From contig NW_026570294.1 of assembly GCF_019649055.1 (NCBI RefSeq), forward strand, positions 1 through 64,000: a stretch of 64,000 bases of DNA, given 5' to 3'. Of this stretch, positions 29,443 to 39,566 are shown piece by piece. Source of the DNA: Paramacrobiotus metropolitanus (taxonomy: Eukaryota > Tardigrada > Eutardigrada > Parachela > Macrobiotidae). The position numbers and the translations under genes were made by a program. Under the pieces are notes generated by a model. That model was given only the letters and a program-made list of their open reading frames with translations. It made no database searches and was not told where the DNA came from. How positions within the stretch are numbered: position 1 is the stretch's first letter; the number at the start of each line of letters is the position of its first letter.

Positions 29443-31116
29443 TTGGTCAGAAAGATACGCGAAGTTTTCGTCGGAGATCCTAACCGACCTCTCCAGAACG
29501 TAAAGATGAAGATGATGATGAACATGCCGGATGGAACCCGACAGTTGGTGACCTTCACCCCGGCTACAGCCGAACAGTTGACGGCTATCCCACAAAGGGC
29601 TATGCTAGTCATCACGCAAGCCCAACCGATTGCGTCCCAACAGATCCCACAACCCGGACCATCTGCGCAACCAATGGCGCCGCCGTCGTCGACGACTCAA
29701 CAGCAGCAGCGCCGACCGGCTAGAAACCTGGCAGGACACGACCTCCGACATCGAATCGGCCACGACGCTGGACACAGAATCGAGGAACAACGGGCCATTA
29801 TTAGAGGAGCTGGAAAAGAACCGACCAGACCTCCACCCGGCAAACGAACCGGAGCTGAAGAAGTCGGCATCGGACTGGTCGTCGACTCAACTAGTAAGTC
29901 GAAACGGAACGTTATCCCGCCAGAACCGCAGCCGGACGCCGACATGGCAGAACTCGTAGCACAACCCGAAGCTCAACCGGATCAAATGGATGTGGATATA
30001 GCCGACCAAATGGCAAATCTCCCACAAGTGGCGGTGCCGGCTCGAGAAGACCCTCGTTACGACGTCGCCCGCCAACAGGGAATTGAAATCGTCATGCCAC
30101 ATCCGAACGAACGGACGAACTGCATCATGAACACCATGGAGTATGAGGAACGACATCGCCCACAAGTTTGGCGTATGGTCGAAAACTTACGACAGTTCCT
30201 CGTCCGATCCGGATATCAGACACTGATGGAACGACATCAGTGGCTACCGACCTTCAACATGACCACACATACTAACCCGAATATGGAACATCCATACGAC
30301 CGAGCGAACGCCTTGCCGTCGATGACCGACCCAGCCTTGCTGAACATACCGTTGTACAGTCCGGACAAACCGCGTCTAAGTCAGCTCGGCCCACGGGAAT
30401 ACCAACATGACGAGTTGGAAAGCGTAGCGCAGTTTGTCATCACCGACGCACACCCGGCTTTCGTCATCACAGCGGCTCGGGCAGCTCTGGACTTGCTGCA
30501 GTATCTCCCACCAGAGGAGATCGAACTGAAACAAAACAGTACGGCAGCGGTACTACGATACCTCTTTGCAGCAAGACTCGGCAACTACCATTGCCATTTC
30601 ACATTAAATGGACTTTACCGGAATCAGAAGATCCCACCAGCGTTAGAAACAATCGTAGTCCAACTTGGCTCGCCGATGAGAAGCATCATCCTAGCCGTCT
30701 GGTTACGGGATCTCCTCTTTACCCATGAACAGCATGCCGGACGATACGCTATCCGAACTCAGGAACAAATCGACACGTACGACGACGCACCTCGATTTGT
30801 GAGCTGGTATCGTGAAAAGAAGCATCTACCGGCTGGATTTACCTCACATCCCTACGAAGAAGGAATGTCGGACGACTTGGCACCGGGCGCACGACCCTTA
30901 GCACGGAAGCTGCGAAAACAAGGAACTAAGGCGAAGAAGTCCCAAGCGGAACACCCGGGACAGGAGACGGAGGACGACAATGCCTCCCAACGAAGTAGTT
31001 CCGTCAGCTGCAAACCAGGGGAGTCCACACTACGACCCCATCACCGACCAAAAGCTGACGAAGATGAAGAAGATTACTTCGGCGGCGAACCGCCGATCGA
31101 TGTGAACTTGGGATAG
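29443..31116 (+). CDS. 557-codon protein, disordered N-half and globular C-half, unknown
   Basis: The longest intact frame in the right flank. Residues 1-180 are Gln/Pro/Asp-rich and disordered. Residues about 220-480 are globular and helix-rich (VWRMVENLRQFLVRSGY, VITAARAALDLLQYLPPEE, STAAVLRYLFAARLGNY, SIILAVWLRDLLFT). The tail is Lys/Ser-rich. No catalytic signature or membrane segment. The helical block might be a capsid- or nucleoprotein-like fold, but I cannot name a family. It is followed within 5 bp by the first of a cluster of conserved-loop hairpins. Confidence 0.6.
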   Translation: MVRKIREVFVGDPNRPLQNVKMKMMMNMPDGTRQLVTFTPATAEQLTAIPQRAMLVITQAQPIASQQIPQPGPSAQPMAPPSSTTQQQQRRPARNLAGHDLRHRIGHDAGHRIEEQRAIIRGAGKEPTRPPPGKRTGAEEVGIGLVVDSTSKSKRNVIPPEPQPDADMAELVAQPEAQPDQMDVDIADQMANLPQVAVPAREDPRYDVARQQGIEIVMPHPNERTNCIMNTMEYEERHRPQVWRMVENLRQFLVRSGYQTLMERHQWLPTFNMTTHTNPNMEHPYDRANALPSMTDPALLNIPLYSPDKPRLSQLGPREYQHDELESVAQFVITDAHPAFVITAARAALDLLQYLPPEEIELKQNSTAAVLRYLFAARLGNYHCHFTLNGLYRNQKIPPALETIVVQLGSPMRSIILAVWLRDLLFTHEQHAGRYAIRTQEQIDTYDDAPRFVSWYREKKHLPAGFTSHPYEEGMSDDLAPGARPLARKLRKQGTKAKKSQAEHPGQETEDDNASQRSSSVSCKPGESTLRPHHRPKADEDEEDYFGGEPPIDVNLG

Positions 31117-31120
31117 GGGC

Positions 31121-31141
31121 AGGTTTCCACAAAGGAAACTT
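31121..31141 (+). ncRNA. ACAAA-loop hairpin with 8-bp stem
   Basis: AGGTTTCC (31121-31128), loop ACAAA, GGAAACTT (31134-31141): eight pairs including one G-T. It sits directly after the stop codon of the 557-codon frame. Other hairpins with the same CC-ACAAA-GG core but different stem sequences occur at 3346-3362, 8252-8268, 31339-31357, 31989-32003, 33258-33277 and 33430-33446. Confidence 0.65.
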
Positions 31142-31175
31142 AGTCCTCAGTCTTAAACACCCAAGAGGATTTGGA

Positions 31176-31253
31176 GCCGAGAACCGGCACGGTCGAAAAC
31201 CGACCCGGCTGAGAACCAGCCTAGCTGAGAAACAGCACTGTCGAGAAACGACA
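31176..31253 (+). repeat. Tandem array of five mini-hairpins with conserved AGAAM-type loop
   Basis: Five hairpins lie side by side at 31176-31188, 31191-31205, 31207-31221, 31224-31236 and 31239-31253. Stems are GCCG/CGGC, GGTCG/CGACC, GGCTG/CAGCC, GCTG/CAGC and TGTCG/CGACA; loops are AGAAC, AAAAC, AGAAC, AGAAA and AGAAA. Every stem is fully complementary although stem sequences differ, while the 5-nt loop is nearly constant. Spacing is 15-17 bp. A sixth of this type (CTCG-AGAAC-CGAG) is at about 31725-31737. The pattern indicates selection for structure. Confidence 0.75.
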
Positions 31254-33998
31254 TGGAATTCGGAATGGACATTTTTCTTATGTTTTTCACAGATACACCA
31301 TGAACGTAACAGACGTCGACCACGATCAAGCCATTAAAGCCGACCACAAAGGTTGGCCGGATTCTTTGGTCAGACCCGGAAACGAGTGGTCGGACCTGGG
31401 TATTTCGGTTCTTTCACCGTACCGGTACGTCCCCCGAAGAATCCCCTGGAAAGAACTTAGCAACCGACCTCAGTTTCCCATCATGGCACGTGCAGATCGC
31501 GAAACCACATCTGCTAACATAGCATATCGTGAACCACATCTGCTACAGTCGGAACCAACAGACGCTCCGGCCAAATCGTGGAACCACACTGTTACATGGT
31601 GAGCACGAAGATTACTCCGGCCAACCGACTCTGGAGCATAGACCGAGAGGATAACGCTAACATGGTGCGAAACACATCGCTGCTTGGGTTTCACACCATG
31701 TTTGTCTGGCACCCATGGCCAACTCGAGAACCGAGCAGCCGACCAGTAACTCTCGTCACCGAAGACAGTCGGCCACCTAACTCGAATAAGCCGACCACAA
31801 AGGTCGACTTTATTTGAGTAAGGCGCAGACCGTGCCATGGAACGAACGGGTTCCCATTGCCATAACGACAACAGATCATGTCAACTACGATTGGCTACCT
31901 TAACCGACCACACGGGTCGGCGAAGCCATAATTCCACATAGGAGGACATGGAAGCGTAGGATCGCCAGCAAGGATCTGCTACCTTAGCCGACCACAAAGG
32001 TCGTACATGCAATAGGTAGAAGGAAAGACCGCAGACCGCGGTAATAACTACGATCGCCACCGTCTAAAAAAGTCGTACCGGATTCTCCGTTGAACCCAGA
32101 CATACAGACTCTGTGCCTGGAGTCCAACCGACGTCTTCCCCAGAGGATATCGGAACTAAACGATTCACCGGTGACCACGACTACGCACGCTTCGACCGTG
32201 CTGCCTTTACCTGAAGGGGCCCCCGACGGTTTAGCCGGCTACTGGTGTATCGACGACTCCGCCAACCCGCTACCCCATGACTTAAATGGAACATCCTAGG
32301 CAGACCGGGTTAGAACACGCGGCCTGCACTCCCCTAACGAACCCCGGTGGCGATGACCACTTGCCCGCAACAGTACCGGCCAATTGGACAGCGTCACCGG
32401 CACAGAAACTCCCTCGTGGACAAAAGTCGCCTACCCCCAACAGAAGTGGCTAGGCGTCCCTGGTTCGCGACGAAAAAGCGACGAAGTGGATCTCATACGA
32501 CCTAAGGATCCTTGCATGTGCATGAAGATGGATACCTGCCGGCAACCAGCTCCGGCAATGTTTAAACCGAAGAGCTTGTTTCGTGAACAGGGACCACAAA
32601 GGCCCCTTTTCACCACAAGCGAGCATGACTGCCTGATGAAAGAGAATTGCTCGGCCAACAGACGCCACAGCAACGAAGCCATAACTCGACCGAGACGCCG
32701 GAACTCGGACCCGTCCAGAGGCAAAATGAATGTTACATGGTCAAGTGGATTAACCGTCCAGCTTGAATCCGACCCACAGCACATATCAGGAACGAAGTCG
32801 ACCATGAAGACGGACGTCTGACCGTCTACTAGTCCGCCGAATAGCACGACCGAACAGAGGTCGGAAACGCACGATAACAAGTCGGAAGAAGCAACTACCA
32901 GTCAGAAATCGACCTCCTAACGGAAGAATATATCTTTTGGACGGATGAAAACACGTTTCAACCGACCAGTGGAAGTCGATAGCCGACCACCGACCTTCAA
33001 CATGGATAACCGACCAAGGTCGGATACGGATGATGACCGACAACAGGTCGGCTAAACTGGTCAAATCAAAAGAAGAGGTCGAACAAAGGAACGTGAACAT
33101 CACAAGTTACCTTGGTCGACCATCGAGGAACGAAATCTCCGACCACCCGCAGTTTAGCATTGCAACCGACCAATGTCTGGATAGCATTATGACCGACCAC
33201 AGGTCGGCTTGGCACAACGGAATGCCGACCAAGTAGTTAACGGATGGAAAGACTACTCCTAGCCACAAAGGCTTAGGGTAGTAGTCAACCGACCATTTCC
33301 ACCGCCAGAAACATGAAATTTCCGACCGGACCTTCGAGCCCGTCCGTCTCGGATGAAATCATAACCAGGCTCGTGGTAGCAGATTGAACGGTTTTAACCG
33401 ATCACTTTTGACCGGAACTGCCGTACCCGGCAACCACAAAGGTTGCATGACATGAGTATCGGTTTTTCCGACCTGACTCATGGAATTCGGAACTTAGCCG
33501 GATTTCCATGCCGCCGGTCGACTCACCGGTAGGCCGACCTTGGTTAACCGACCTCGGTCCAACTCCTCCACTTAGAGAGGATGCTTCGGCTTTTGCAACT
33601 GCAACAGTGCCTCTTCATTCCCAACAGACGGATGCGAGTCGGAGGTAAGTGTTTCACCGTGCTTACCCGACTTAGGTGAATTTTACCGGTTACGACGGAT
33701 AACCCAAGAACTGACGCCCCGGATCCAGTCTACCGGACGACATTGGACAGGAGACCCCGTGGACTCAACGCCCCCGTGGAAGTCATCCTAGTCCGAATAA
33801 AGCTCCCGGATAGATTTTGCATTTTTCTAGATTTCTTTCCTAACAAACGGAATTGTATTTTTCTAGTTAGATCTCTTTGATAGATCTGTTTTGTTTAACT
33901 TTTGCTCACAGAAATTGTGTGATTAAACTTTATTGCATATTTTTCTTTCGCGTTGCATAAGACTTCATTTCACTATATTTTTTTTACGATGTTCTCCG
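31254..33998. other. Non-coding tail of the interrupted unit, rich in CCGACC motifs and hairpins
   Basis: No convincing gene. CCGACC/GGTCGG motifs are dense and often paired: 31339-31357, 31785-31813, 31906-31923 (loop ACACG), 31989-32003, 33010-33025, 33193-33207 (loop ACA), 33258-33277 and 33430-33446. An AATAAA at about 33796 and a drop in GC after 33815 may mark the unit's end. Short frames here (up to 149 codons) show no recognisable protein. Confidence 0.5.
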
Positions 33999-34009
33999 AT
34001 GCCAACCGA

Positions 34010-34090
34010 ATGCCAACCGAAGCAAGAAGCCAGCCAACAGACGCATTACAATGCCAACCGAAGCAAGAAGCCAGCCAACAGACGCATTAC
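34010..34090 (+). repeat. 41-bp tandem duplication
   Basis: Two nearly identical 41-bp units (34010-34050, 34051-34090) start ATGCCAACCGAAGCAAGAAG; a partial third unit precedes them at 33999. Confidence 0.85.
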
Positions 34091-34227
34091 CGGTCCAACG
34101 AAACGCCTGAGCGACCTCCGGATTTTCGGCCATGAGCTGCTTGCCTCTCACGGGTCTGGAAGGAAAACATGGGACGGTCAACCGGACACCGGACTCCCAC
34201 GGCTAGAGGACGCGTACCGTAGTGATA

Positions 34228-34585
34228 ATTAAACTCTTAATTATGCTGGGAATTAAACATTCAGCTTAAGTATAATTAAAATTGACCAATTTTAATTATG
34301 CTGAGCATAATTAAAATTGCGAATTTTTATTTAGGCTTGAGCATAATTAAAATTGTTCAATTTTAATTATACTCAAGCTTAATTATGAGTCAAATTATGA
34401 ATACTATAAATAGCTTGATCATACGAAAACTGAGTTTTAATTATGATAAGAAAAATTAAAATTGGACAATTTTAGTTATGCTCCAGTTTAATTAAAATTG
34501 TTGAATTTTGATTATGCTGATCATAATTAAAATTGATCAATTTTCAATTATGATAAGCTAATCAAAATTATAAGCAAAATAATTA
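34228..34585. repeat. AT-rich cluster of palindromes built on one unit
   Basis: The unit ATAATTAAAATTG and its complement form successive palindromes: 34272-34299 (13-bp arms, 2-nt spacer), 34335-34378 (21-bp arms, one mismatch), and looser ones around 34440-34480 and 34515-34560. There is no gene. Possibilities are a MITE cluster, a matrix-type AT region or a replication-related sequence. Confidence 0.65.
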
Positions 34586-34589
34586 TGAA

Positions 34590-35129
34590 GAGTTTAATAT
34601 TCACTAGCGTACCGACGACCCCACAATGGGTCCAACCGGAGAGTTGTGCGATACACTGGTGCGGTACCGAGTCGGAGCATCCTTTGCGGGATCTCGGATT
34701 CCCGCCCAGAGGCATATCAGGCGTACGATCCTGTGCGTGGTGCTACACCCACAAGTGGCGTACTTGCACTCACTTACATGCCGTATTCGCCTCTCTCATG
34801 TACGTACGTGTGACGCTGCACTGCACTCATCCACTGAAGTGGATACACCGCGTGCGCACACACTGAGCATACTTGCTCTCTCGTCCCTCTCTCGCCGTAT
34901 GACTCAGCGCTTATACGCTCGCGTTGGATAGAGTCCAGTCTGCGCACAGCATCACACAGCTAATACGATGGCCGCATCACGCACGCTGTTGCCGCCCGCG
35001 TCATTCACGTTTGGACACGCTCAAGAACGCTTCTAGCAACAGTTTTCTAGATTCTGCCATACTGGCATTGTTCTTTCTGCCTGTTATTACGCAGTATTGT
35101 GTTCAGCCTTTATGTCAGTTAGGACTGTC
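34590..35129. other. No recognisable gene
   Basis: Mixed-composition sequence between the AT-rich cluster and the LTR element. Two overlapping frames of about 95-101 codons lack any recognisable domain. Nothing else was seen. Confidence 0.4.
35126..35129. repeat. Left 4-bp target-site duplication (TGTC)
   Basis: TGTC precedes the left LTR; the same tetramer follows the right LTR at 39567-39570. Confidence 0.7.
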
Positions 35130-35501
35130 TGACGGAGAGATCAGTACGATAGGAATAATTACCGCAATAATCTATCCTACCGACCTAACTCAACGACAGA
35201 AAATGAGCTAATATCTCAATGTGGCATAACTAAGCCTATGAATCTACGCGAAGCGAGAACTGCATCTCCGACGATAATTTTAATTAATCACTCCGAAACT
35301 GCCAAACTCGTAATGAGAGAACTGACGATGTAAAATCCTGCCATTCACGGACTTATATAGACACGGCGCATCCGTGTAGAAACAACCAAAAGTAGATCCG
35401 AACACAAAAGAGAACGATCGAGAATGCACAGCGATAATAGAAAGTACGAGTAAAGCCGTCACTTTACGTACGCATCGCTACTGTACTGCTATATTCCGTC
35501 A
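35130..35501 (-). repeat. 3' LTR (left copy)
   Basis: 372 bp, starting TGACGG and ending CCGTCA; nearly identical to 39195-39566. The adjacent internal sequence, read on the minus strand, is a short G-run (GCGGGGGT) serving as a minimal polypurine tract. Confidence 0.9.
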
Positions 35502-36007
35502 CCCCCGCAAACGGCTTTTGGGGAACCCAAAACAAAAAGATCAGAAAAGAAAAGCAAAAAACAGGAGTGAAAAGCTAAATGAGTTCTCACGCTCACGACT
35601 GGGCTAAGGCGGGCAAATCCATCCTCCGTCCAAGAATGAGTGACTGATCCTCCTCCACGGGTGACAAGTGAGATGGTGAGAGGAGAGGATCCTTGACGGG
35701 ATGGAACTTGAGAGTTGGCAGGAAAAAATGAGTTGGTTAGCAGAACAGCAGTCGGAGTACAAACAGGAAAAACGTCGGAATGAAACAAACTTTAAGTTTT
35801 TTCAGTGGCAAACATTAAATTAAGGGATAAATCGCCGATGAAAAAATTCAACGCAAAAAACATCCGCGATGGAAAATGAAAAATAAAATAAAACACCACT
35901 TTAAACATGCGAAGCACAAATAATCGCGCTTGTCAGTCAACACTGCAACTCGAGGCGGTTACCAAAGCGATTCTCGTAGCAAACGTACAGTCACCGTATG
36001 ACGGCAT
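35502..36007. other. Internal non-coding region of the LTR element
   Basis: About 500 bp between the 3' LTR and the end of the pol-like frame. No gene seen; it begins with the polypurine-like G-run on the minus strand. Confidence 0.5.
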
Positions 36008-37117
36008 TCAAAACGGATATCTCCGGGAATAAAATCCCAAGAAATTCACAGGCGCATTTTGCAGTTTGTCCACATCACTGGACTTCCCTTCATACACCTT
36101 TGTTACTTGCTGACCGTCAACTTCAGTTATAACATTTTTCAAGTCTGCCGAAGTCTCATTCACGATTTTAGACGTTTTGCAATTATCTGCGTCGATGCAT
36201 CGACCAGCTGGATTATACTCGTGCAGAACAAACTTTGTAGTGCACGGGCTTTCTCTCTGCAACTGAGCAAGAGGAACTTTAACTTTTTCAAACTGCGCAT
36301 CACCGCACAATTCAGTTAGATTTTCAGATTTAGACATTTCCACACATTCTAACGCATTTTCAAACGTTTTTTCAGTCACTTCAGCATTTTCACGTTTCTG
36401 CAAAACATTTTTAATAGTCTTCTGCATATTGCACCAATAATATCGAGTGGTCAGATACTGCTTAACTGACACGCCGCGCGGTAATAATTCATTTTTCCCA
36501 CATCGTTCACGTACTGATTTCACAAGTTTTTCTTGCCATTGTTTAGGCACCACAATTCTATCAATACCATTTTCTGACCGCTTACGACACAACAATCCAT
36601 TTATCACAACCATGTGATAGATTTCTTCATTTTCAAATTTATTTTTAGCTTTCACTGGGTTTTTGTACAAGTAGAACCAATGTTTGGTATCCTTGTACTT
36701 ACGCTGTTCAGCTTTCCAAAACTTTTCATTTACAAAATTTTCAGCCAGAAAGGCTTTATTATCATCATCAGGCTTACCCCCGCAAACTTGACTGGACACA
36801 GTCGTCTGCGACGTCTCGGGCGGTAGCTCATTGGGCACTGTTCGCCCCCGCAAACTTGAGTGCTGCTGCAATTCAGTTTCCAACTTTTCAGTTAATTTTA
36901 AACCGCAGTGTACAGTACGAATTTCCAATGAACGGGCTTCCGCATTTTTCATATTGTAACGCTTAAGCACTTCAATCGGCGGTTCCTTTGAATCGTCTTT
37001 CCATTTACCAGCAAATGTACAATACTTTGCTGGGTGCAGTTCGTGACACTTAAAGCAGATCGGCTGACCGCTGTCAGTTCGCCATTTATTTACGTTAATT
37101 TCGACATTTCCAATCAT
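36008..37117 (-). CDS. Zinc-knuckle plus integrase-N-terminus-like remnant, 369 codons
   Basis: The start is 9 bp after the gag stop. Residues about 21-33 read CFKCHELHPAKYC, a CCHC-type zinc knuckle. Residues about 195-245 resemble the integrase zinc-binding region (VPKQWQEKLVKSVRERCG, then RYYWCNMQKTIKNVL), but the His/Cys set is incomplete. Everything normally between (protease, RT, RNase H) and the catalytic core after it are missing. The motif CCCCCGCAAACTTGA occurs twice on the plus strand (36778 and 36845), possibly a deletion scar. Confidence 0.6.
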   Translation of the reverse strand: MIGNVEINVNKWRTDSGQPICFKCHELHPAKYCTFAGKWKDDSKEPPIEVLKRYNMKNAEARSLEIRTVHCGLKLTEKLETELQQHSSLRGRTVPNELPPETSQTTVSSQVCGGKPDDDNKAFLAENFVNEKFWKAEQRKYKDTKHWFYLYKNPVKAKNKFENEEIYHMVVINGLLCRKRSENGIDRIVVPKQWQEKLVKSVRERCGKNELLPRGVSVKQYLTTRYYWCNMQKTIKNVLQKRENAEVTEKTFENALECVEMSKSENLTELCGDAQFEKVKVPLAQLQRESPCTTKFVLHEYNPAGRCIDADNCKTSKIVNETSADLKNVITEVDGQQVTKVYEGKSSDVDKLQNAPVNFLGFYSRRYPF

Positions 37118-37126
37118 GTACGGGTT

Positions 37127-38290
37127 TCAACCGTAATTACTGTAGCTTTCATCATTTTCAGTCTCTTCGTCATCTTCACATTCGGCATCATTCAAACTTT
37201 CAGTTTCATACGAGTATTCATCGTACACATTATCACAGTTATCATCCTTTTTAAAGGAGTCGTCATTTTCGTACATTTCCTTTTGAATTTTCAGCGAGTA
37301 CAGCGTTTTTAACTGTGTCAGAACATTTTCAACAGTTTTCGGTTTCGACATAGTCAACTTCTCAAACCACTCAATACGCGTTTTCTTCAGTCCTTGAATA
37401 AGAACTGAAACTCGTTCTTCTTCCTTTGTATTCAGTGTATTAAACCAGTTCAGAAAGCCATCAACATATGAATTTACCGTGTCTTCCTCTGTGAAGACAC
37501 GTGCGTACATTGCTTGCCGTATTTCGGCCGGGTCACTCTCCGATGAGAAGTGACTAATTAATGCTGCTTTCCAGTAAATCCAGTCTTTATCTGGATTTAA
37601 TTTTTTCTGTTCTACATACCACAGATAGGCGTCGCCTTTCAGTGCGTATGACAGTCCTTTTTCAATTAGCTGCTTTTCATTCCATTCATTCAAGTCTTTA
37701 CACCTTTCACAGTCCACAATGAACCGCTCAACTTTACCGCTTTCATGTGTACCTTCATACACTTGCGGGTATTGAATTTTCTCAGACGCTTTAGGCATTC
37801 GCTGCATTTCATCCATTTTCAACATCAAAGCTAATTGACGTTCCATTAGTTCATCAGCTCGTGTTTTTTCCACACGGCATTCATTTTCAAATCTCCCAGT
37901 TTTATTGCGCAGTTTATTCAGTTCAGCTTTTAGCGCACTGTTTTCAATCTCCATATTCGTATTACGGCTGTTTAACGCATGACATATGCGATTCGCATTG
38001 CTGTACTTCCTTTGAAGTGCAAGCGCAGTTACCGCCGCAGTATACAGAGATGCCCAAGCAATCTCTTTCAGTTCATTCACCTTCATTTCGTTATCAATTC
38101 TTACATCCCAATTTTCAATTGCTGCTTCAAACCTTTCTTGGTTAAGCGAATATTCAATCAATTCAGACTGCAACGGGTGCATATTGTACCACAATTCTTC
38201 ATTTTCAGCAAAGCCGCCAAACTGTACGGCATTTTCGTTTTGCTGTGCTGCATTATCGTATGCAGTTGACGCAACGCCTTTCGTGTCCAT
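37127..38290 (-). CDS. gag: Retrotransposon Gag
   Basis: 387 codons, intact. An N-terminal helical region with a coiled coil (EIENSALKAELNKLRNKTG) is followed by a retrotransposon capsid domain (about residues 165-300), recognised by YEGTHESGKVERFIVDCER, GDAYLWYVE, and SHFSSESDPAEIRQAM, then an acidic tail. It forms the particle that packages element RNA. The intact frame in a defective element suggests Gag supply is selected, or that the insertion is young. Confidence 0.8.
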   Translation of the reverse strand: MDTKGVASTAYDNAAQQNENAVQFGGFAENEELWYNMHPLQSELIEYSLNQERFEAAIENWDVRIDNEMKVNELKEIAWASLYTAAVTALALQRKYSNANRICHALNSRNTNMEIENSALKAELNKLRNKTGRFENECRVEKTRADELMERQLALMLKMDEMQRMPKASEKIQYPQVYEGTHESGKVERFIVDCERCKDLNEWNEKQLIEKGLSYALKGDAYLWYVEQKKLNPDKDWIYWKAALISHFSSESDPAEIRQAMYARVFTEEDTVNSYVDGFLNWFNTLNTKEEERVSVLIQGLKKTRIEWFEKLTMSKPKTVENVLTQLKTLYSLKIQKEMYENDDSFKKDDNCDNVYDEYSYETESLNDAECEDDEETENDESYSNYG

Positions 38291-39194
38291 TGCACTGATT
38301 TTCCGAGGAACTATCGTTCTTACCCGGATACTTCAGCTACGGCTTTATTTGGAGTGCCTGTTGCACTGGCTTTAAATTTTCATCCGGTAGGCTTTTGCTC
38401 TACGCGGAAACTTAAGCTACGCTTTTGTTTTCAGTTTTTCAGTGTTCGTTACACTGACTATCGGGTTGACTCTTTTGTTCTCACCCGGATACTAGGTTCG
38501 AGATTTTGATCTTCGGTGTTCTCTCACCGCTCACAGCGCTCGCAGCTGCTCTGGCTGTATGGCTACGCTAAGATTTGGTGCACCTGTATGCTTGGCTTTT
38601 CGCTCTCGCATACAATACTTTAGCTCAAGATTGTATCGATACTTTATATGCTCAGGCACTGCTCTGGCATACAGTACTTTAGCTCAAGGAAAACTGCTTT
38701 CGAACTTTTGTCTACTTGCAGTCCAGTTACGTAACTGCTACGCTTTAGACTTTCTAGGAAACTCGTGCCCTGCAGAAGCTACGAGTACCTACTTCAGCTT
38801 CAATTCACATTCATCAATTCACATTCACGCTCATTCATCATATTCATTTCATTTCATGTCAGTGCTCATGGGTCGATCTACAGGTTATCCCTGCATCGCC
38901 CTGCTGGCAGGTCACACTGCTCAGCGTCCAAACAGAGCAAAGCCCCCGGACATTTACAGGTTTTCGTCGTGGGTCGCAGGCACGGGTCAGCAGAGTTCCC
39001 CCTTACTAACGCGTCGCCAGTACCCGGACTACTACCGTTTTAGGCGTCCAGACGGCAGACCAGCTGCCCGGACATCCGTCCAGTCAGTACAGATGTACCC
39101 GGACTGAGCACTACAATTCAACAGTCACTATCACATTTCAGTCACAGTTTTACTTAGCTGGCCATCGGAAAGGTTCGAACATCGGTGGGCGCCA
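38291..39194 (-). other. Untranslated leader and primer-binding site
   Basis: No gene in ~900 bp between gag and the 5' LTR. Immediately inside the LTR (39172-39194) the minus strand reads TGGCGCCCACC and continues to TTCGAACC, complementary to a tRNA 3' end with CCA and T-loop-like sequence, so it is the primer-binding site. Confidence 0.65.
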
Positions 39195-39566
39195 TGACGG
39201 AGAGATCAGTAAGATAGGAATAATTACCGCAATAATCTATCCTACCGACCTAACTCAACGACAGAGAATGAGCTAATATCTCAATGTGGCATAACTAAGC
39301 CTATGAATCTACGCGAAGCGAGAACTGCATCTCCGACGATAATTTTAATTAATCACTCCGAAACTGCCAAACTCGTAATGAGAGAACTGACGATGTAAAA
39401 TCCTGCCACTCACGGACTTATATAGACACGGCGCATCCGTGTAGAAACAACCAAAAGTAGATCCGAACACAAAAGAGAACGATCGAGAATGTACAGCGAT
39501 AATAGAAAGTACGAGTAAAGCCGTCACTTTACGTACGCATCGCTACTGTACTGCTATATTCCGTCA
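39195..39566 (-). repeat. 5' LTR (right copy)
   Basis: 372 bp, TGACGG...CCGTCA, matching the left copy. Confidence 0.9.

Larger units (their letters stand above)
35130..39566 (-). mobile_element. Non-autonomous LTR retrotransposon, 4.4 kb
   Basis: Two near-identical 372-bp LTRs (TGACGG...CCGTCA) flank a minus-strand gag and a shortened pol-like frame. No reverse transcriptase, RNase H or DDE catalytic domain is present, so the element must depend on another. The LTRs differ at only a handful of positions, implying fairly recent insertion. It has a TGTC target duplication. Confidence 0.9.

Noticed and set aside
31121-33446. Rho-independent terminators or tRNA-like structures
   Set aside because: Stems are short, no U-tract follows, loops are fixed at five bases and no cloverleaf forms; they are a different hairpin class.
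39165-39194. tRNA gene 3' end (GGTTCGAAC ... CGCCA) on the plus strand
   Set aside because: It is the complement of the LTR element's primer-binding site; no acceptor, D or anticodon arm lies upstream.
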